Of a stretch of DNA of 64,000 nt, positions 26,240 through 36,495 are shown piece after piece (within the stretch, counting starts at the first letter, position 1; every line of letters begins with the position of its first letter). Source of the stretch: Eretmocerus hayati (Eukaryota; Arthropoda; Insecta; Hymenoptera; Aphelinidae). The notes below the pieces were generated by a model, which saw only the letters and a list, made by a program, of their open reading frames with translations, was not told the origin of the DNA and ran no database searches. The stretch covers positions 11,725,268 to 11,789,267 of the forward strand of contig CM056744.1 in assembly GCA_029851415.1 (NCBI GenBank), given 5' to 3'. The translations under genes were made by a program, and so were the position numbers.

Positions 26240-26860
26240 AATCTCGTATCCGAGCTTGCGCAAGCTTTCCAAAACAACCGCTCCCTCTATACTATCTGTC
26301 CCGGTATTATCATACACCAGCAGAGCGCAACCGGTCTCCCGACCTTAGCCCTGTAAGTTTTAGCTCGCCGGTGGCGGCGGCGGCGGCGGCGGCCTTGATC
26401 GTGTATATCATATTGGGGGCCAGAGTTTACTACCGCCACCCGCACCCGATGTACTCATCTCACCCACCTCCGTTCTGTGCCGGCTCGACGATTTACAACC
26501 ACCTCCCATTCACACACACAAACACACAAAATAACATTAGGTATGTATGTACAAGTGTGCGGGGTTGGAAGCCGGTGGGTGGTTTTTTATTGCGCATGCG
26601 CGGGCCGGCGTCAAAATTCGCATCGTATGGTTTTCCGTGAGGGAGCTTGCAACCGGGAAGCTTGCACAGACATGGTCAGTGTCACCGGTGAAGCTTGCAG
26701 CAGGTGTCTCGTTACATCCTTTTGTGCTTTTGTGCTTTTCCTATTGCTCATTCTATATCTAGATAAGTAAGAGTTATATGGGCGTGTGCACGTGTCCTCT
26801 GGGAACGATTTAATAAGTCAAGTGATGTAAGGTGCAATAGTGATATGAGCTTGCGTAAGC
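26240..26860. promoter_or_regulatory. CpG-rich island, candidate promoter
   Basis: This is the most GC- and CpG-rich segment of the window. It holds a (GCG)n run at 26372-26393, GCGCATGCGC near 26592 (a perfect NRF1-type palindrome) and repeated AGCTTGC motifs. The outermost of these are nearly identical palindromes, GAGCTTGCGCAAGCTTT near 26251 and GAGCTTGCGTAAGCTTT near 26848. Two donor-like sites (GTAAGT at 26353, GTATGT at 26541) would suit a 5' non-coding exon. A frame through the (GCG)n run starts with GTG, not ATG, so I do not call it coding. It might be the promoter of a + strand gene or an alternative first exon. Confidence 0.38.
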
Positions 26861-28452
26861 TTTGGATGGTCATTGAAGACTTTAGTGAGCTTTCGCTGTT
26901 ATTTTGTGTAACCGAGGTGACGTTTGAGGTGAATGAAACTGAAGATTATCGGTGCTGAGATTTTTTTGCAATTTTGTGTCTGTGTGAATGTGTATGTGTG
27001 TATCCTGAAGGAAGATTGAAGAATTTGAAGTATGAGCCACTTTGAGTGGAAGCTGCTACGCCGAAAAAAGGTTGGTTGAAGGGAAATTTTTCTGTGTGAT
27101 TTCACAATGCAATTTTGTGTAAGCGAGTGTTTGATGGTGAACTTGGTTCGCTGGTGCATGGAGGTTACTCAGGCGAGATTTGGAGTCAAGGGAATTGTAA
27201 TATAGGTATGTAGGTGCAGTGTAAGTTGGAGCGGGGTAAGATTTATGGGCCACGCTTCCAGCCGTGGAAGTTTTCGATCGATGGGATTTTGCAAGAGTTA
27301 GGGCGGGTCTGCTTCATGTAGATGGTGTTTTCGTATTTGCATTTGGGGATTGAAGTGGTTGTTTGTTGAAGAAGATTTCGGGGAAATCGCAGAAAAAATT
27401 GTTTGGGAAGTAAGTTTACCGAGTGTTGAGAAAGTTTGGATGGGAAATGGTTGGTACCTTGATGATCATATTGGATAATAATTACACAAGTGATGGAAAA
27501 TCGTTTGATTCTCTGACGATGTCACGATTTTTTTTGTAATTCACTCGGCTATGACCCAAGTTCTTGGCGAGAACTATTTTCCAGATGGATTATGAACATT
27601 TCATCTAGTGTGGCATCACAATGGATGGTCTTGCGTTGTAGAACAAAGCTCTAGTTCAGAGCAGATGAAATCGCCCTTACTATACGGAAAATATTTACAA
27701 GGTGCATTTTCGCACACTTTTGAAATTTCAACATATTCATCTTGTTAGTAACGAAACGACCAGTCACATGATAATAATTTGCATGTGGCTGGTATGATGC
27801 AATCAAGATCCTATGCTTAGAATCAAGTTTGACGCTGATTTTTGTCCAAAAATATTGAAGCTTCCATGTAGTTTGATGAAATTTTATTTTGATTTCTCTC
27901 ATCATTATACATTGTCAGAAATTATGATTCCTTAAAATTTGGAATATGTAACCACTGTTGATTTGTTTCTAAGCAGAGCTACTCCACAATATATCATCAA
28001 GTAGACTCGATTTTTTCTTAAACTTGACTTTTTTAAATTTTCGTGGCATTGAGCTATTTTTATTCTGCTGATACAATATGGAACTGGGTACCGAAAAATC
28101 ATGGATCCTTAATTAATTTTCAAATTTCTGGTCGTTTATTATAAGTTATTCTTTGACATAATTTAGTCATGCCAGAACTTATTACCAGGCAATTCTGGAT
28201 CGTTAATCGAAATCGCATTGATAAAAAAAAAATGATATATTCATTTATGATTAAACATCAGAATCAAAAGGCAATCCATCATCATTAGCCGTGACTTGGA
28301 ATGAACATGAATTCTACCTCAAAGATCAAAGAGTCAAACTACAGCAACTATACTTCGGATGGGGTTTTTTGTTATCTATGAACAGAATAACTGCCGAGTC
28401 AACAGATAAGAATCGATATACAAAAGAAGCCCATTTGTATTCGAAATTTGTC
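26861..28452. other. non-coding stretch upstream of the intronless gene
   Basis: No gene or repeat ends can be supported. From about 26900 to 27430 the + strand is unusually G/T-rich relative to C. Confidence 0.35.
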
Positions 28453-28460
28453 TATTTAAG
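28453..28460 (+). promoter_or_regulatory. TATA-like box of the intronless gene
   Basis: TATTTAAG lies 93 bases before the ATG at 28553. A start of transcription about 30 bases downstream (around 28480-28500) would give a short 5' UTR. Function is inferred from position only. Confidence 0.4.
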
Positions 28461-28552
28461 TAACTAAGCATTCCTAATCACACTAATTCTACTAGTGCGT
28501 CACTCGCTACTCTATTCCAGCGTTAATTTCAGTGCTCAATATCTACTCCATC

Positions 28553-29734
28553 ATGATAGTCAAAATCGTACTTCTCGTATATTGCAAAATAATACTTTCG
28601 TCTGCTGTAGTGAATGTGCACAGGCATGTTTTTATTCCTGGTGAAACTTACTTAGAAAGTGTCACCCTGTACAACACGTCGATCATATATGTTACATGCC
28701 AAAGTCCTCTGTCATTTTTCAAAGATTGTAATCTGACGATAGAAAACAGTGATTCTAGTGATAAAGTTACCAAAACGACTTGTGTCATACCTATTGTGAA
28801 AGATTCTCAATATGAAGTATCTCAAAGTTCAAGAATATTTACCTCTTCAGATAAAGTTATTGTGGTTTCTGGTGATCGTGACCAACGCGACAATTCAAGA
28901 TCTTTGATTTATTATGTTTTTCATCCACCCAATTGCACAGTGACGATGAACAAGATCTATATTCAAGATAAAGATATGAGTATCAAAAAATTTGTTGAAG
29001 ATTCACTGATTTTGTTTGGTGAAGGAACATTTGAAATGATTTATGAGGATAAGGTCCACTGTAACGAGAATTGCTCCGGAATTTTTGATTACAGTGGAAA
29101 TTTAATCAATGGTCCAAATGAATTCAATCTTAGAATTAGTAGAACTGGTGAAATGGTCCATAGGATACAACCAAATGATATGGGCTGTGAATTCTGCATC
29201 CAACTTGCTTCTGAAGAAAGGTTGAATACGTCGCTGGTACTCAATAAAAATTTGATGGACATTTTAAGTTCAAGAGATAATTCCGTCAAAATCTCATCTT
29301 CTCATGGTATTTTGACTGTTTGTAAGCTAGAATCAGTCCCGAGTGACTTTTTGAATTGTTCTCAAGGTGATTTAACTTCATGGTACAAACTGGACATGGG
29401 ATTCAGATTCGAGGATGTCGTCATCTATAATTTACCAAAAAATGAAGGAATGATGGTTGTGGCAATTCGGAGGGAAAATCATAGAAGATCGTTCAATCAC
29501 CAGATAATTCTTACAGTTTTTGATCATCGAAGGAGAAAATTTGGCAACGTAAATGTCGGTATGTTGTTCTCGCGTAATTATTTGACATTTATTTACATTT
29601 ATATGAACGTAAATGATTCGAACGAATATTGTTTATCCATGTTTGAGCATGCAGATTTTCGTCATGAATATGAATACGATGCTATGTGTTTCCCGAAAGA
29701 TTATTTTATGGATTTAATTGGTCGATCTTATTAG
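28553..29734 (+). CDS. intronless gene for an unidentified secreted Cys-rich glycoprotein
   Basis: This is the longest open frame of the window: 393 codons from the first in-frame ATG (28553; the upstream in-frame stop is at 28493). The N terminus MIVKIVLLVYCKIILSSA is a typical signal peptide. No later hydrophobic span is long enough for a membrane anchor, so secretion is likely. The mature part has 12 cysteines (an even number, suiting disulfides), including a C-N-E-N-C-S pair and an M-G-C-E-F-C pair. It has seven N-glycosylation sequons: NTS, NLT, NCT, NCS, NTS, NCS and NDS. The C-terminal half has basic patches (RRENHRR, DHRRRK). No catalytic motif is visible and I recognise no family. 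A TATA-like box precedes it and AATAAA follows 40 bases after the stop. Its single-exon form amid intronic-looking repeats suggests a retrocopy, a nested lineage-specific gene or horizontal gain. These readings are inference. Confidence 0.8.
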   Translation: MIVKIVLLVYCKIILSSAVVNVHRHVFIPGETYLESVTLYNTSIIYVTCQSPLSFFKDCNLTIENSDSSDKVTKTTCVIPIVKDSQYEVSQSSRIFTSSDKVIVVSGDRDQRDNSRSLIYYVFHPPNCTVTMNKIYIQDKDMSIKKFVEDSLILFGEGTFEMIYEDKVHCNENCSGIFDYSGNLINGPNEFNLRISRTGEMVHRIQPNDMGCEFCIQLASEERLNTSLVLNKNLMDILSSRDNSVKISSSHGILTVCKLESVPSDFLNCSQGDLTSWYKLDMGFRFEDVVIYNLPKNEGMMVVAIRRENHRRSFNHQIILTVFDHRRRKFGNVNVGMLFSRNYLTFIYIYMNVNDSNEYCLSMFEHADFRHEYEYDAMCFPKDYFMDLIGRSY

Positions 29735-29773
29735 GTACTTCAAATTCATTACATGTAAGTAAGTAGACGAAGT

Positions 29774-29779
29774 AATAAA
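29774..29779 (+). terminator. poly(A) signal of the intronless gene
   Basis: AATAAA lies 40 bases after the stop codon at 29732-29734, followed by a T/G-containing stretch. Confidence 0.6.
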
Positions 29780-30469
29780 AATTGTAGTAAAAGAATTATA
29801 CAGAACAAGAGTGAAAAGATAATTTAATTACCTTATTCTATGTGTGTACGTGATCCCCTGTCCCTGATCACAATGATAGGAAATCGACATGATCTCGAGG
29901 AATATTATATTTTGAAGTTTGAGACAAAATAGACATATGCTGAAAGTCTAAAAAAATTTTCTATGATTTTTAATACGTTTACTGCGATGGGCCCCACCCG
30001 TGGGGTCCACTTTTCATTGAATTTCAGCGCACGTCTAACAGCGGAGATGTATCGGGAAGTGACATCCATGTTAAATTCTGGGGGCATGCAATAGTTCCCG
30101 ACTCGCCGTAGATGGCGAGTAACAAGCCCGTGTTAACCTCGGGGTATACGGCCGCCATGTTTGACCTTGATGTCACTTCCCAATCCAATGGCTCATGGTA
30201 GTGGTTATTCCTCGTTATTTATGTTGTAATGAACATGTGTGCACAGCAGTTTTGGTATTCGACTCGATTTCGCTGAGTTTTTCCCGGTTTTCGTTTTTTA
30301 CAAAATTTACTTATTAATTACATAAAATCAAGCGATTATCAGCAGACTACTTACTTTGGATCCAATGCATCTTAGTTCATTTAAAAGCTTATTTCAAGAT
30401 ATAGACCAAACACGTTGGAAATTATCGGACCCCACTTGTGTAATCTTCCATTTACGCGCGGAAAAGAGT

Positions 30470-30682
30470 TTATGCTAAATCAAAAACCGTGGGTTCTTTC
30501 AAGCATGGCATTTGCTCTGTCGTATGTGTATTGTCATGCACTGTAATACTCTTGGCATTGAAGACATAGAAAAAAATGATCGGATTGAATCGATCACTTC
30601 TCATGCTTGAAACGATTTGAAGAACGTCAATGAACCGCAGCCCAAGATCAGGCTCAGCAATGCTGAAGCACGCTAAAACCAT
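30470..30682 (-). pseudogene. possible transposase fragment (piggyBac-like?)
   Basis: The 70-codon minus-strand frame has an ATG at 30682. It contains FIDVLQIVSSMRSDRF followed by NPIIFFYVFN, similar in style to the N-terminal part of the DDE domain of piggyBac transposases (an MSRDRF-type motif followed by a hydrophobic LRYLHFND-type stretch). It stops at TAA and the downstream catalytic part cannot be followed. The ATG lies exactly at the edge of the 827-bp fold-back, which would separate it from any upstream part. The resemblance is from memory of the family, not an alignment. Confidence 0.25.
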
Positions 30683-31506
30683 GCACGGTGCTCCTAAAAT
30701 ACGTTTACATTCCGCTGACGACCACCAACGGGATTGTTGTGGGAAATGTTTCTGGGGCCCTTGGAGCTCATTTCCTGATGAGAATCAAAATCGGCCCTTG
30801 GGCCGTTTTTTATAAAAGTCCAAAAAACGTGTTTTTTTATCCTCTTTCCAATCTTTCTCCTCGGATAACTCGAAAAGGTCACAGTTTAACCGAAAATGTG
30901 TGGAGACATCTTTTGTAGATCTTGAAAAATTGCATAAAAAAGGTTTCTACACTTGAATCCGTAAAACGCACTCCGGTCGAAATATTTTGGGATTTTCATT
31001 TCGTAATCATAAATTTTCCGGAAAATCGTTTCTGATGCTCACCCATCACTAGATTGGAAGAATATCAAAGAATCCTGGATAACTCGACATTTTCAAGACA
31101 ATTCATATTTTACACAATTTTTGATGAAACGAGCTTCCTTAGAGACACAGAGTTGAAATTTTCCGGAAAATTTATGATTACGAAATGAAAATCCCAAAAT
31201 ATTTCGAACGGAGTGCGTTTTACGGATTCAAGCGTGGAAAACCTTTTTAATGCAATTTTTCGAGATCTACAAAAGATGTCTCTACACATTTTCGGTTAAA
31301 GTGTGATCTTTTCGAGTTATCCGAGTAGAAAGATTGAAAAGAGGATAAAAAAAACACGTTTTTTGGACTTTAATAAAAAACGGCCCAAGGGCCGATTTTG
31401 ATTCTTATCAGAAAATGAGCTCCAAGGGCCCCAGAAACATATCCCACAACAATCCCGTTGGTGGTCGTCAGCGGAATGTAAACGTATTTCAAGAACACCG
31501 TGCATG
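30680..31506. mobile_element. fold-back element, 827 bp, arms about 345 bp
   Basis: The left arm begins CATGCACGGTG and the right arm ends CACCGTGCATG. The arms pair nearly base for base through the TACGTTTACATTCCGCTGACG, GGCCCTTGGAGCTCAT, CGGCCCTTGGGCCG and ATAAATTTTCCGGAAAAT blocks, leaving a central loop of about 130 bp (around 31030-31160). The GGCCCTTGGGCC core in each arm is itself palindromic. No coding capacity. Confidence 0.88.
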
Positions 31507-31686
31507 ATCAAACATTATTCTCTGGGTGGAACAGATATTGAAGTACAAGTTCTCTTGGAAGCTCATAACATTGAGTTTGATGATTTTATTGATACTACTG
31601 ATCATCCTCATGAATATTCTTCATACCAGAGGAAAACTTTTAGCCCCCACAAGTGGGGCCCACTGAAATCCGTGAAAATACTGTAA

Positions 31687-32760
31687 GTAGATGCCAAACT
31701 GATGATTTCCTAAAAGGTTTAGCTTCCGAAAGTACCTAAACGCACATTTGTACTCTCTCGCAATCTAGACCGAGATCGCGATTTCGCCTTCGCAATGAAC
31801 GTGTTGAATAATCATAGAGGATTTGAGAATTTTAATTGCGGGCGCCTCCCAAATGCCGCTAGCTGTACATGTGTTTTGACAACTGTTTTGTGATGACTTT
31901 CCATAGAAAAATTGCTATCATGACAACACACATGAGCTCACTTCATGAAATTAATAAGCATTTGTCGGAATAGAAAAAGCGCAAAACTGCTTTAAAATCA
32001 TCTAAGAAAAGTTCTCATGTCACTTGATTCATGTGTACCATCTGCCACGTTGAATGACGTCTATTGGAACGCGTGGGAGAGTCCAGATTTGAATTTAAAT
32101 TATCATAATAGTAGGAAACTTCCAGATTTTTATCCAGCGTATTGCTTCCAACGTAAATCGTTATCATGAAACCATTTTGGGGTACACTTTTATGTTATCT
32201 CACTTCCCAATTATACTACCATGCTAATACTGAATCTAAATTCAACATTCTGCAATACCCCTGAAAAAAATCGAAGTTTGAGTATTGTAAGTGTTCCCGG
32301 AACATATCCATCAGCTTTTGGGATTTTCAGAATAATAACAATTCTTTCAAATTTCCATGAGGATGAGTGAGATATGATCGTGATACATTATATTAGACGG
32401 ATTGTTCGAATTTCAATAACTCACTGCCTAATGAAATTTATAAGATACTGTGAGAGTTTGAAGTGTCGAAAATAAGTTCACGTTCGTGCCTTTGATCCAA
32501 AAGTTCAGAGTAAATTTGCAGAGTCATTTCGAATTTTGATTCGTCCCTCGTCTTTTCTTTTTGATAATGATCAGAGCGGCACGTGAGGTACTTTAGCTTC
32601 AATCGTGCCGAAGAACTTACAAGGGGGGGGGGGGGTCAGGGTTTGCTGGAGCTCAAAACCCTTGAAAATTTCTTTTTCATTACTCTAACCTAAAAATGCC
32701 GCGTTTAAATAGGATTTTAGGGTTCTTGTAATGAAAAAATATATCCGCACTTCGCTTGCA
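31687..32760. other. non-coding stretch with a poly-G remnant
   Basis: CTTACAAGGGGGGGGGGGGG near 32617 resembles the start of the ACAAGGGG fold-back family, but no partner arm is visible. No gene is supported. Confidence 0.35.
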
Positions 32761-32761
32761 A

Positions 32762-32838
32762 GCCCATTTTGGACACTGGAGGACATGTCTGTCTCGCATC
32801 GCTCGACAGACAAACTGTCCTAGTGCCCAAAATGGGCT
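32762..32838. repeat. hairpin (inverted repeat, about 33-bp arms)
   Basis: GCCCATTTTGG, CACTGG, GGACA and TCTGTC in the left arm pair with GACAGA, TGTCC, TAGTG and CCAAAATGGGC in the right arm, with one- or two-base bulges. Confidence 0.75.
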
Positions 32839-32891
32839 ACCGCGCTCAGTGTGGAAATATACTATTACATACTGTTTGGAGCGAAAAAAAT

Positions 32892-33040
32892 ATGAACCCG
32901 GGAAGCAGGTTTTCCTGCAGTAAGGGTCACGTTGTGTCCAAAAACAGTGAAATATTCATCTTATCCATCAATTTTACACTGTTTTCGTCGTAGACGCATG
33001 AAGAAGCTCTTATAGCAGGAAAACCTGGCTTCCCGGGCTC
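32892..33040. repeat. hairpin with 26-bp arms
   Basis: GAACCCGGGAAGCAGGTTTT (continuing CCTGCA) at the left pairs with GCAGGAAAACCTGGCTTCCC (continuing GGGCTC) at the right, with a loop of about 95 bases that holds an ACAGTG/CACTGT pair. Confidence 0.75.
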
Positions 33041-34280
33041 ACTTCTTCCCGGGCTATCTTGATTGTAATGATTATACATGGTCATATGAAGTTTCAGCGA
33101 TTGGGGAGCTACCAACCTGGTTGGATAGCTACTCAATATGTCTGATGTGGTCCTCTGAAATGTTTTTCGAGAACCAAATGATCCTTACAAAGGATAATGG
33201 ATCACAAGCTCCAACCAAAATCTGCAAGAGAGTCAATTACTATGTATTAACTCTCTCAGACAAAATATAGCTTTTCGACCCTCGTGTGGCGATGTACATC
33301 CTTGTACCCGTAGATTTAACTTTACGGTAATAAATGGGTGCGACCATCATTGCATCTTAGAGAAATATCTACCAACATTTGCATGTATAACTGTTGAACG
33401 TTCAAGAGGGCACCAAGTGTCAGAATCAACATTAACAGCACTCTCAAGCTCTTGACTCCTTTTCATCCTTGATCACATTATGTAGTAGACCTGTGAAGTT
33501 GTTCCAATTTTTTTTCCGCGAAGTTCATAGCGATGTTCAATACTCGTGGTCCATCCTATACGGGGTGTTGATTCTTCGTGGTAAATTTCAGGGGTCTAAC
33601 ACATAATGTGATACTATATAATCTGATGTGATAAACATAATATGATAAGATTTTTTCGCGATATTGTTTTTGAGAAAAAAATTAATTAGTGGATTTCACA
33701 GAATTCCCCATTTATAAGTCCAATTACTTCCAAAAAAATATTTGAAAGCATATTTCGATAGTTTTTTGTCTCAGCTTTCAAATTCGTTTAATAGCTTAGT
33801 GATATCTTCTTCCGTTTTTGAAGGAGAGCTGCTTTAGTGAGGAAAAGTCAACACTTTTTTGACCGAAACAAAACAAAAGTTGGACCGATTTGCTCACCAG
33901 CTGCGCAAAAAAATTTTTTGGGGGCCCTAGCGACCGGTTGTTTGTCATATTTTGAGGTATAGAAAGAGTGGAAGTTCAGGCACAGACGATCCGGAACATC
34001 ATGTTTTATCGACCATTTATTTCACGTGGAACTGCTCACTTGTTAACGCTGGGTTATTCTGCCTTCAGAATTCATCCTACACTCTCCAATCAGGCAGAGG
34101 ATCTTCTACCAAAATTTTTCTGCCATGTTCATAATGTTATTCATACGGCGAAATCATTTTCATAACTTTTTAGAACATTACTCTAAAGATGAAAATACCA
34201 ATCTGCTTTGATTCAGAATATGAACTCACAATTAGTCCACTCTGAATTTGATCACATCTAATCGCATAGTTACCATAACT
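33041..34280. other. non-coding stretch
   Basis: No gene, repeat boundary or RNA can be supported. Confidence 0.35.
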
Positions 34281-34970
34281 TTATAAAAGCTGATATGATG
34301 AACCTGATGTCAATCCACCCAGTTTACAATATTGTCTGAAACTGGTCTCTCTTCGTCTCACTGACGAGCCAAAGAGAGAGACCAGGGCAAAACACACACT
34401 TGATATCATAATATCTTCTTCACAGTCTAAATAATTCAGTACGGTGTAGAGACAGGGATGGAAACTATCATCAGCTCTGCATTTGAGACTCATCATGATA
34501 TTGAAGTTGGGTTCTTGATATCTTCCTGATGACTCTGTGGCTCTATAGGGGATGTATGTTCCCCAGACAATCAGAGTGGCGGAAACTCTGTCAAAAAATC
34601 TTGCTTCGATAAGGAATGCCTCGCAATTCGGCCGTTCCTCTAACCATATATTAAAACATAGCGAGGGTATAATTTTCATTACTGATATGAAATACTTGAA
34701 GAAAACAAGAGTCATTGTAGTGAGATGATTGAGGGAGTGTTTCGATGAATTGTGCAACATTTTTTTAATGAATGTTACAAATGCAGATGAGCTCCGAAAA
34801 GGACTCTCAAAGGTGAGTTGCATATTGTCGGTCACAAAGTTGTCATATCGAGACAACATGTTGAAGATCCATTCTCTCTTTGCTTGGCGATAACTTCATG
34901 AAAGGTTTCTGAATTCTCTGACACAAGTTCATCTGTCTCATCATGTACTCAGTGTTGCCCTGCTCTTGCT
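34281..34970 (-). pseudogene. decayed protein-coding segment, unidentified
   Basis: A minus-strand frame of 192 codons opens at an ATG (34859). It is preceded in another frame by about 30 further plausible codons (EYMMRQMNLCQRIQKPFMKL), as if one indel had split a longer gene near 34855. The 192-codon part is balanced in composition, with Trp and several Cys (WLEERPNCEAFLIEARFFD, then MMSLKCRADDSFHPCL). That is unusual for random AT-rich DNA. Stops and shifts lie further upstream. I do not recognise the family; it may be a relic of a mobile element or of a host gene. A short true gene from the ATG at 34859 cannot be excluded. Confidence 0.3.
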
Positions 34971-35124
34971 ACATTTTACTCAGAAAGGATTCTCTTGTTG
35001 TATTAGAACAAATTCTTCAAAAATTATTGTAGCACTGTTGTCTCATGGTAATTTTCAACTGAGAAACTTTTGTCCCACGAAAATTTCGGGCTGGCAGTTC
35101 TGTCCCCAAAGCAGACCCAACTGC

Positions 35125-35530
35125 TTGATCTTGAAAGAGCGTGCAGTATGACTGCTCTACCATTCAAAACGTGTTCAGCACATCAAAGAGAACCGGAAAT
35201 AGTATCTTGGACCGATAGAAAAGTTTGAAATGTTCTACGGCGATGAAAAACGATTTTGAGAATTTTATCGTCGAATTTACACTATCTTACATGATGGGAA
35301 TATGTTGGGTACACCCACTCGCAAACTCGCAAAGAATCACTTTTTGAGATTTTTAAGATAGCTTGACTTTGAGTTATCAGGATTGAACTCACCTCATTTC
35401 AGAAGGCTTAAAACAAGCTTTGAAGTGAGGAAAGTTGCGTTTCGAAATATTCAAGTCGGACAAAGATATTGGACCAATAGCTTGAGGGAGGAGGGGGGAC
35501 ATGTTAGGTTCACTTGATCTAACATTGATG
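35125..35530 (+). repeat. TA-flanked sub-repeat family, diverged fragment
   Basis: From TTGAAAGAGCGTGCAGTATG the order of landmarks (ACGTGTTCAGCAC, GCGATGAAAAACG, GTTGGGTACACC, TTAAAACAAGCTTTGAAG, CATGTTAGG) follows the complete copy at 41592-42557. Both ends are missing. Confidence 0.5.
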
Positions 35531-35544
35531 GATGGTTGCTTACA

Positions 35545-36495
35545 GTTACCCATGTAAAATAGTATATTACGTATCGAGTGCTGGAAAACTTTTTTCTTCG
35601 TGGAAATCATGCTGGACGTCCAGCCTTCGTTTTCACGAAGTAAAAAGTTTTCCACACGAGATACGTAATGTGTTTTACATGCTAGTAGCGTAGAAACATT
35701 TGTTTCCAGGCTTTCTCGCCAAGCGAGGACGCCTGGAAACACGTGTTTCTACGCTACTCGCATGTAAATGGGAGCCCTATGATCATACCTGAACATGGGG
35801 TCCAAAGACCTTATGACCATATATGAACATCTATGAAACAATTTTCAAAATTTTTTGAAATCCGAAAAATTGTTATGGTTGCATTTTCAGGGAATATTAC
35901 ATCAAAAAGTCACGATGCTGGTCTTGCATAACCGAGAAAATCTCCAAGAGTTCATTAAGTAATTGAATCAAAACGATCTGTAGATATTATTCTCCTACTA
36001 GAAAAAAAAATTTTAATTTCCAAGATCTAAAACGCTTGGCAAATTGGTGACCAATCTGCACAATTTGTTATATCTTGAGATCATCATTTTGAGAAATATT
36101 ACATTTATGCAGGTTCGTCACCAATTTGCCAAACGTTTTTGATCTCGGAAATTAAAATTTTTTCTATTGGGATATATGATAATATCACTTACAGATCGTT
36201 TTAATTCAATCACCTAATGAACTCTTGGAGATTTTCTAGGTTATGCAAGATCAGCATCGTGACTTTTCGATGTAATATTCCCTGAAAATACAACCATTTC
36301 ATAGATGTTCATAATATGATTGTTCATAATATATTATATGGTCATAGAGTCCTTGGATCCCCTGTTCATATCGTCGCCCCCGAAGAAGAAAAACACCTCC
36401 CATTGTTCTCCCAATGCATTTTTGAATGGGGGCGTGTTTTTTTTCGTCGGGGGCGACGATATATGATCATAGGGTTCCCGTTTTTACATGGGTAG
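35545..36495. mobile_element. composite fold-back with nested hairpins, 951 bp
   Basis: The outer ends GTTACCCATGTAAAA (35545) and TTTTTACATGGGTAG (to 36495) are inverted. Long inner arms pair from 35770-36000 to 36110-36480: GGGAGCCCTATGATCATA against TATGATCATAGGGTTCCC, and CACGATGCTGGTCTTGCATA against TATGCAAGATCAGCATCGTG. Three independent hairpins interrupt the stem asymmetrically: 35568-35665, 35686-35756 and 36373-36465. The last is a 39-bp-arm hairpin starting CGTCGCCCCCGAAGAA. No coding capacity; the 117-codon minus frame here is hairpin sequence. Confidence 0.82.

Larger units (their letters stand above)
29970..31686. mobile_element. possible piggyBac-like remnant
   Basis: The left end reads TTAA-TACGTTTACTGCGATGGG then CCCCACCCGTGGGG. 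The reverse complement of the right end reads TTAC-AGTATTTTCACGG..., then GTGGGCCCCACTTGTGGGG. The ends are therefore alignable inverted repeats, and the left one starts at a TTAA, the piggyBac target. A minus-strand frame at 30470-30682 includes SSMRSDRFNPIIFF, which is reminiscent of the MSRDRF region of piggyBac transposases. The rest is decayed and interrupted by the fold-back at 30680-31506. The right target site would be mutated (GTAA at 31683-31686). The family call is tentative. Confidence 0.35.

Noticed and set aside
26371..26640. Frame beginning with a poly-Ala run
   Set aside because: It starts with GTG inside a (GCG)n repeat; no ATG, and the rest reads as low-complexity CpG-island sequence.
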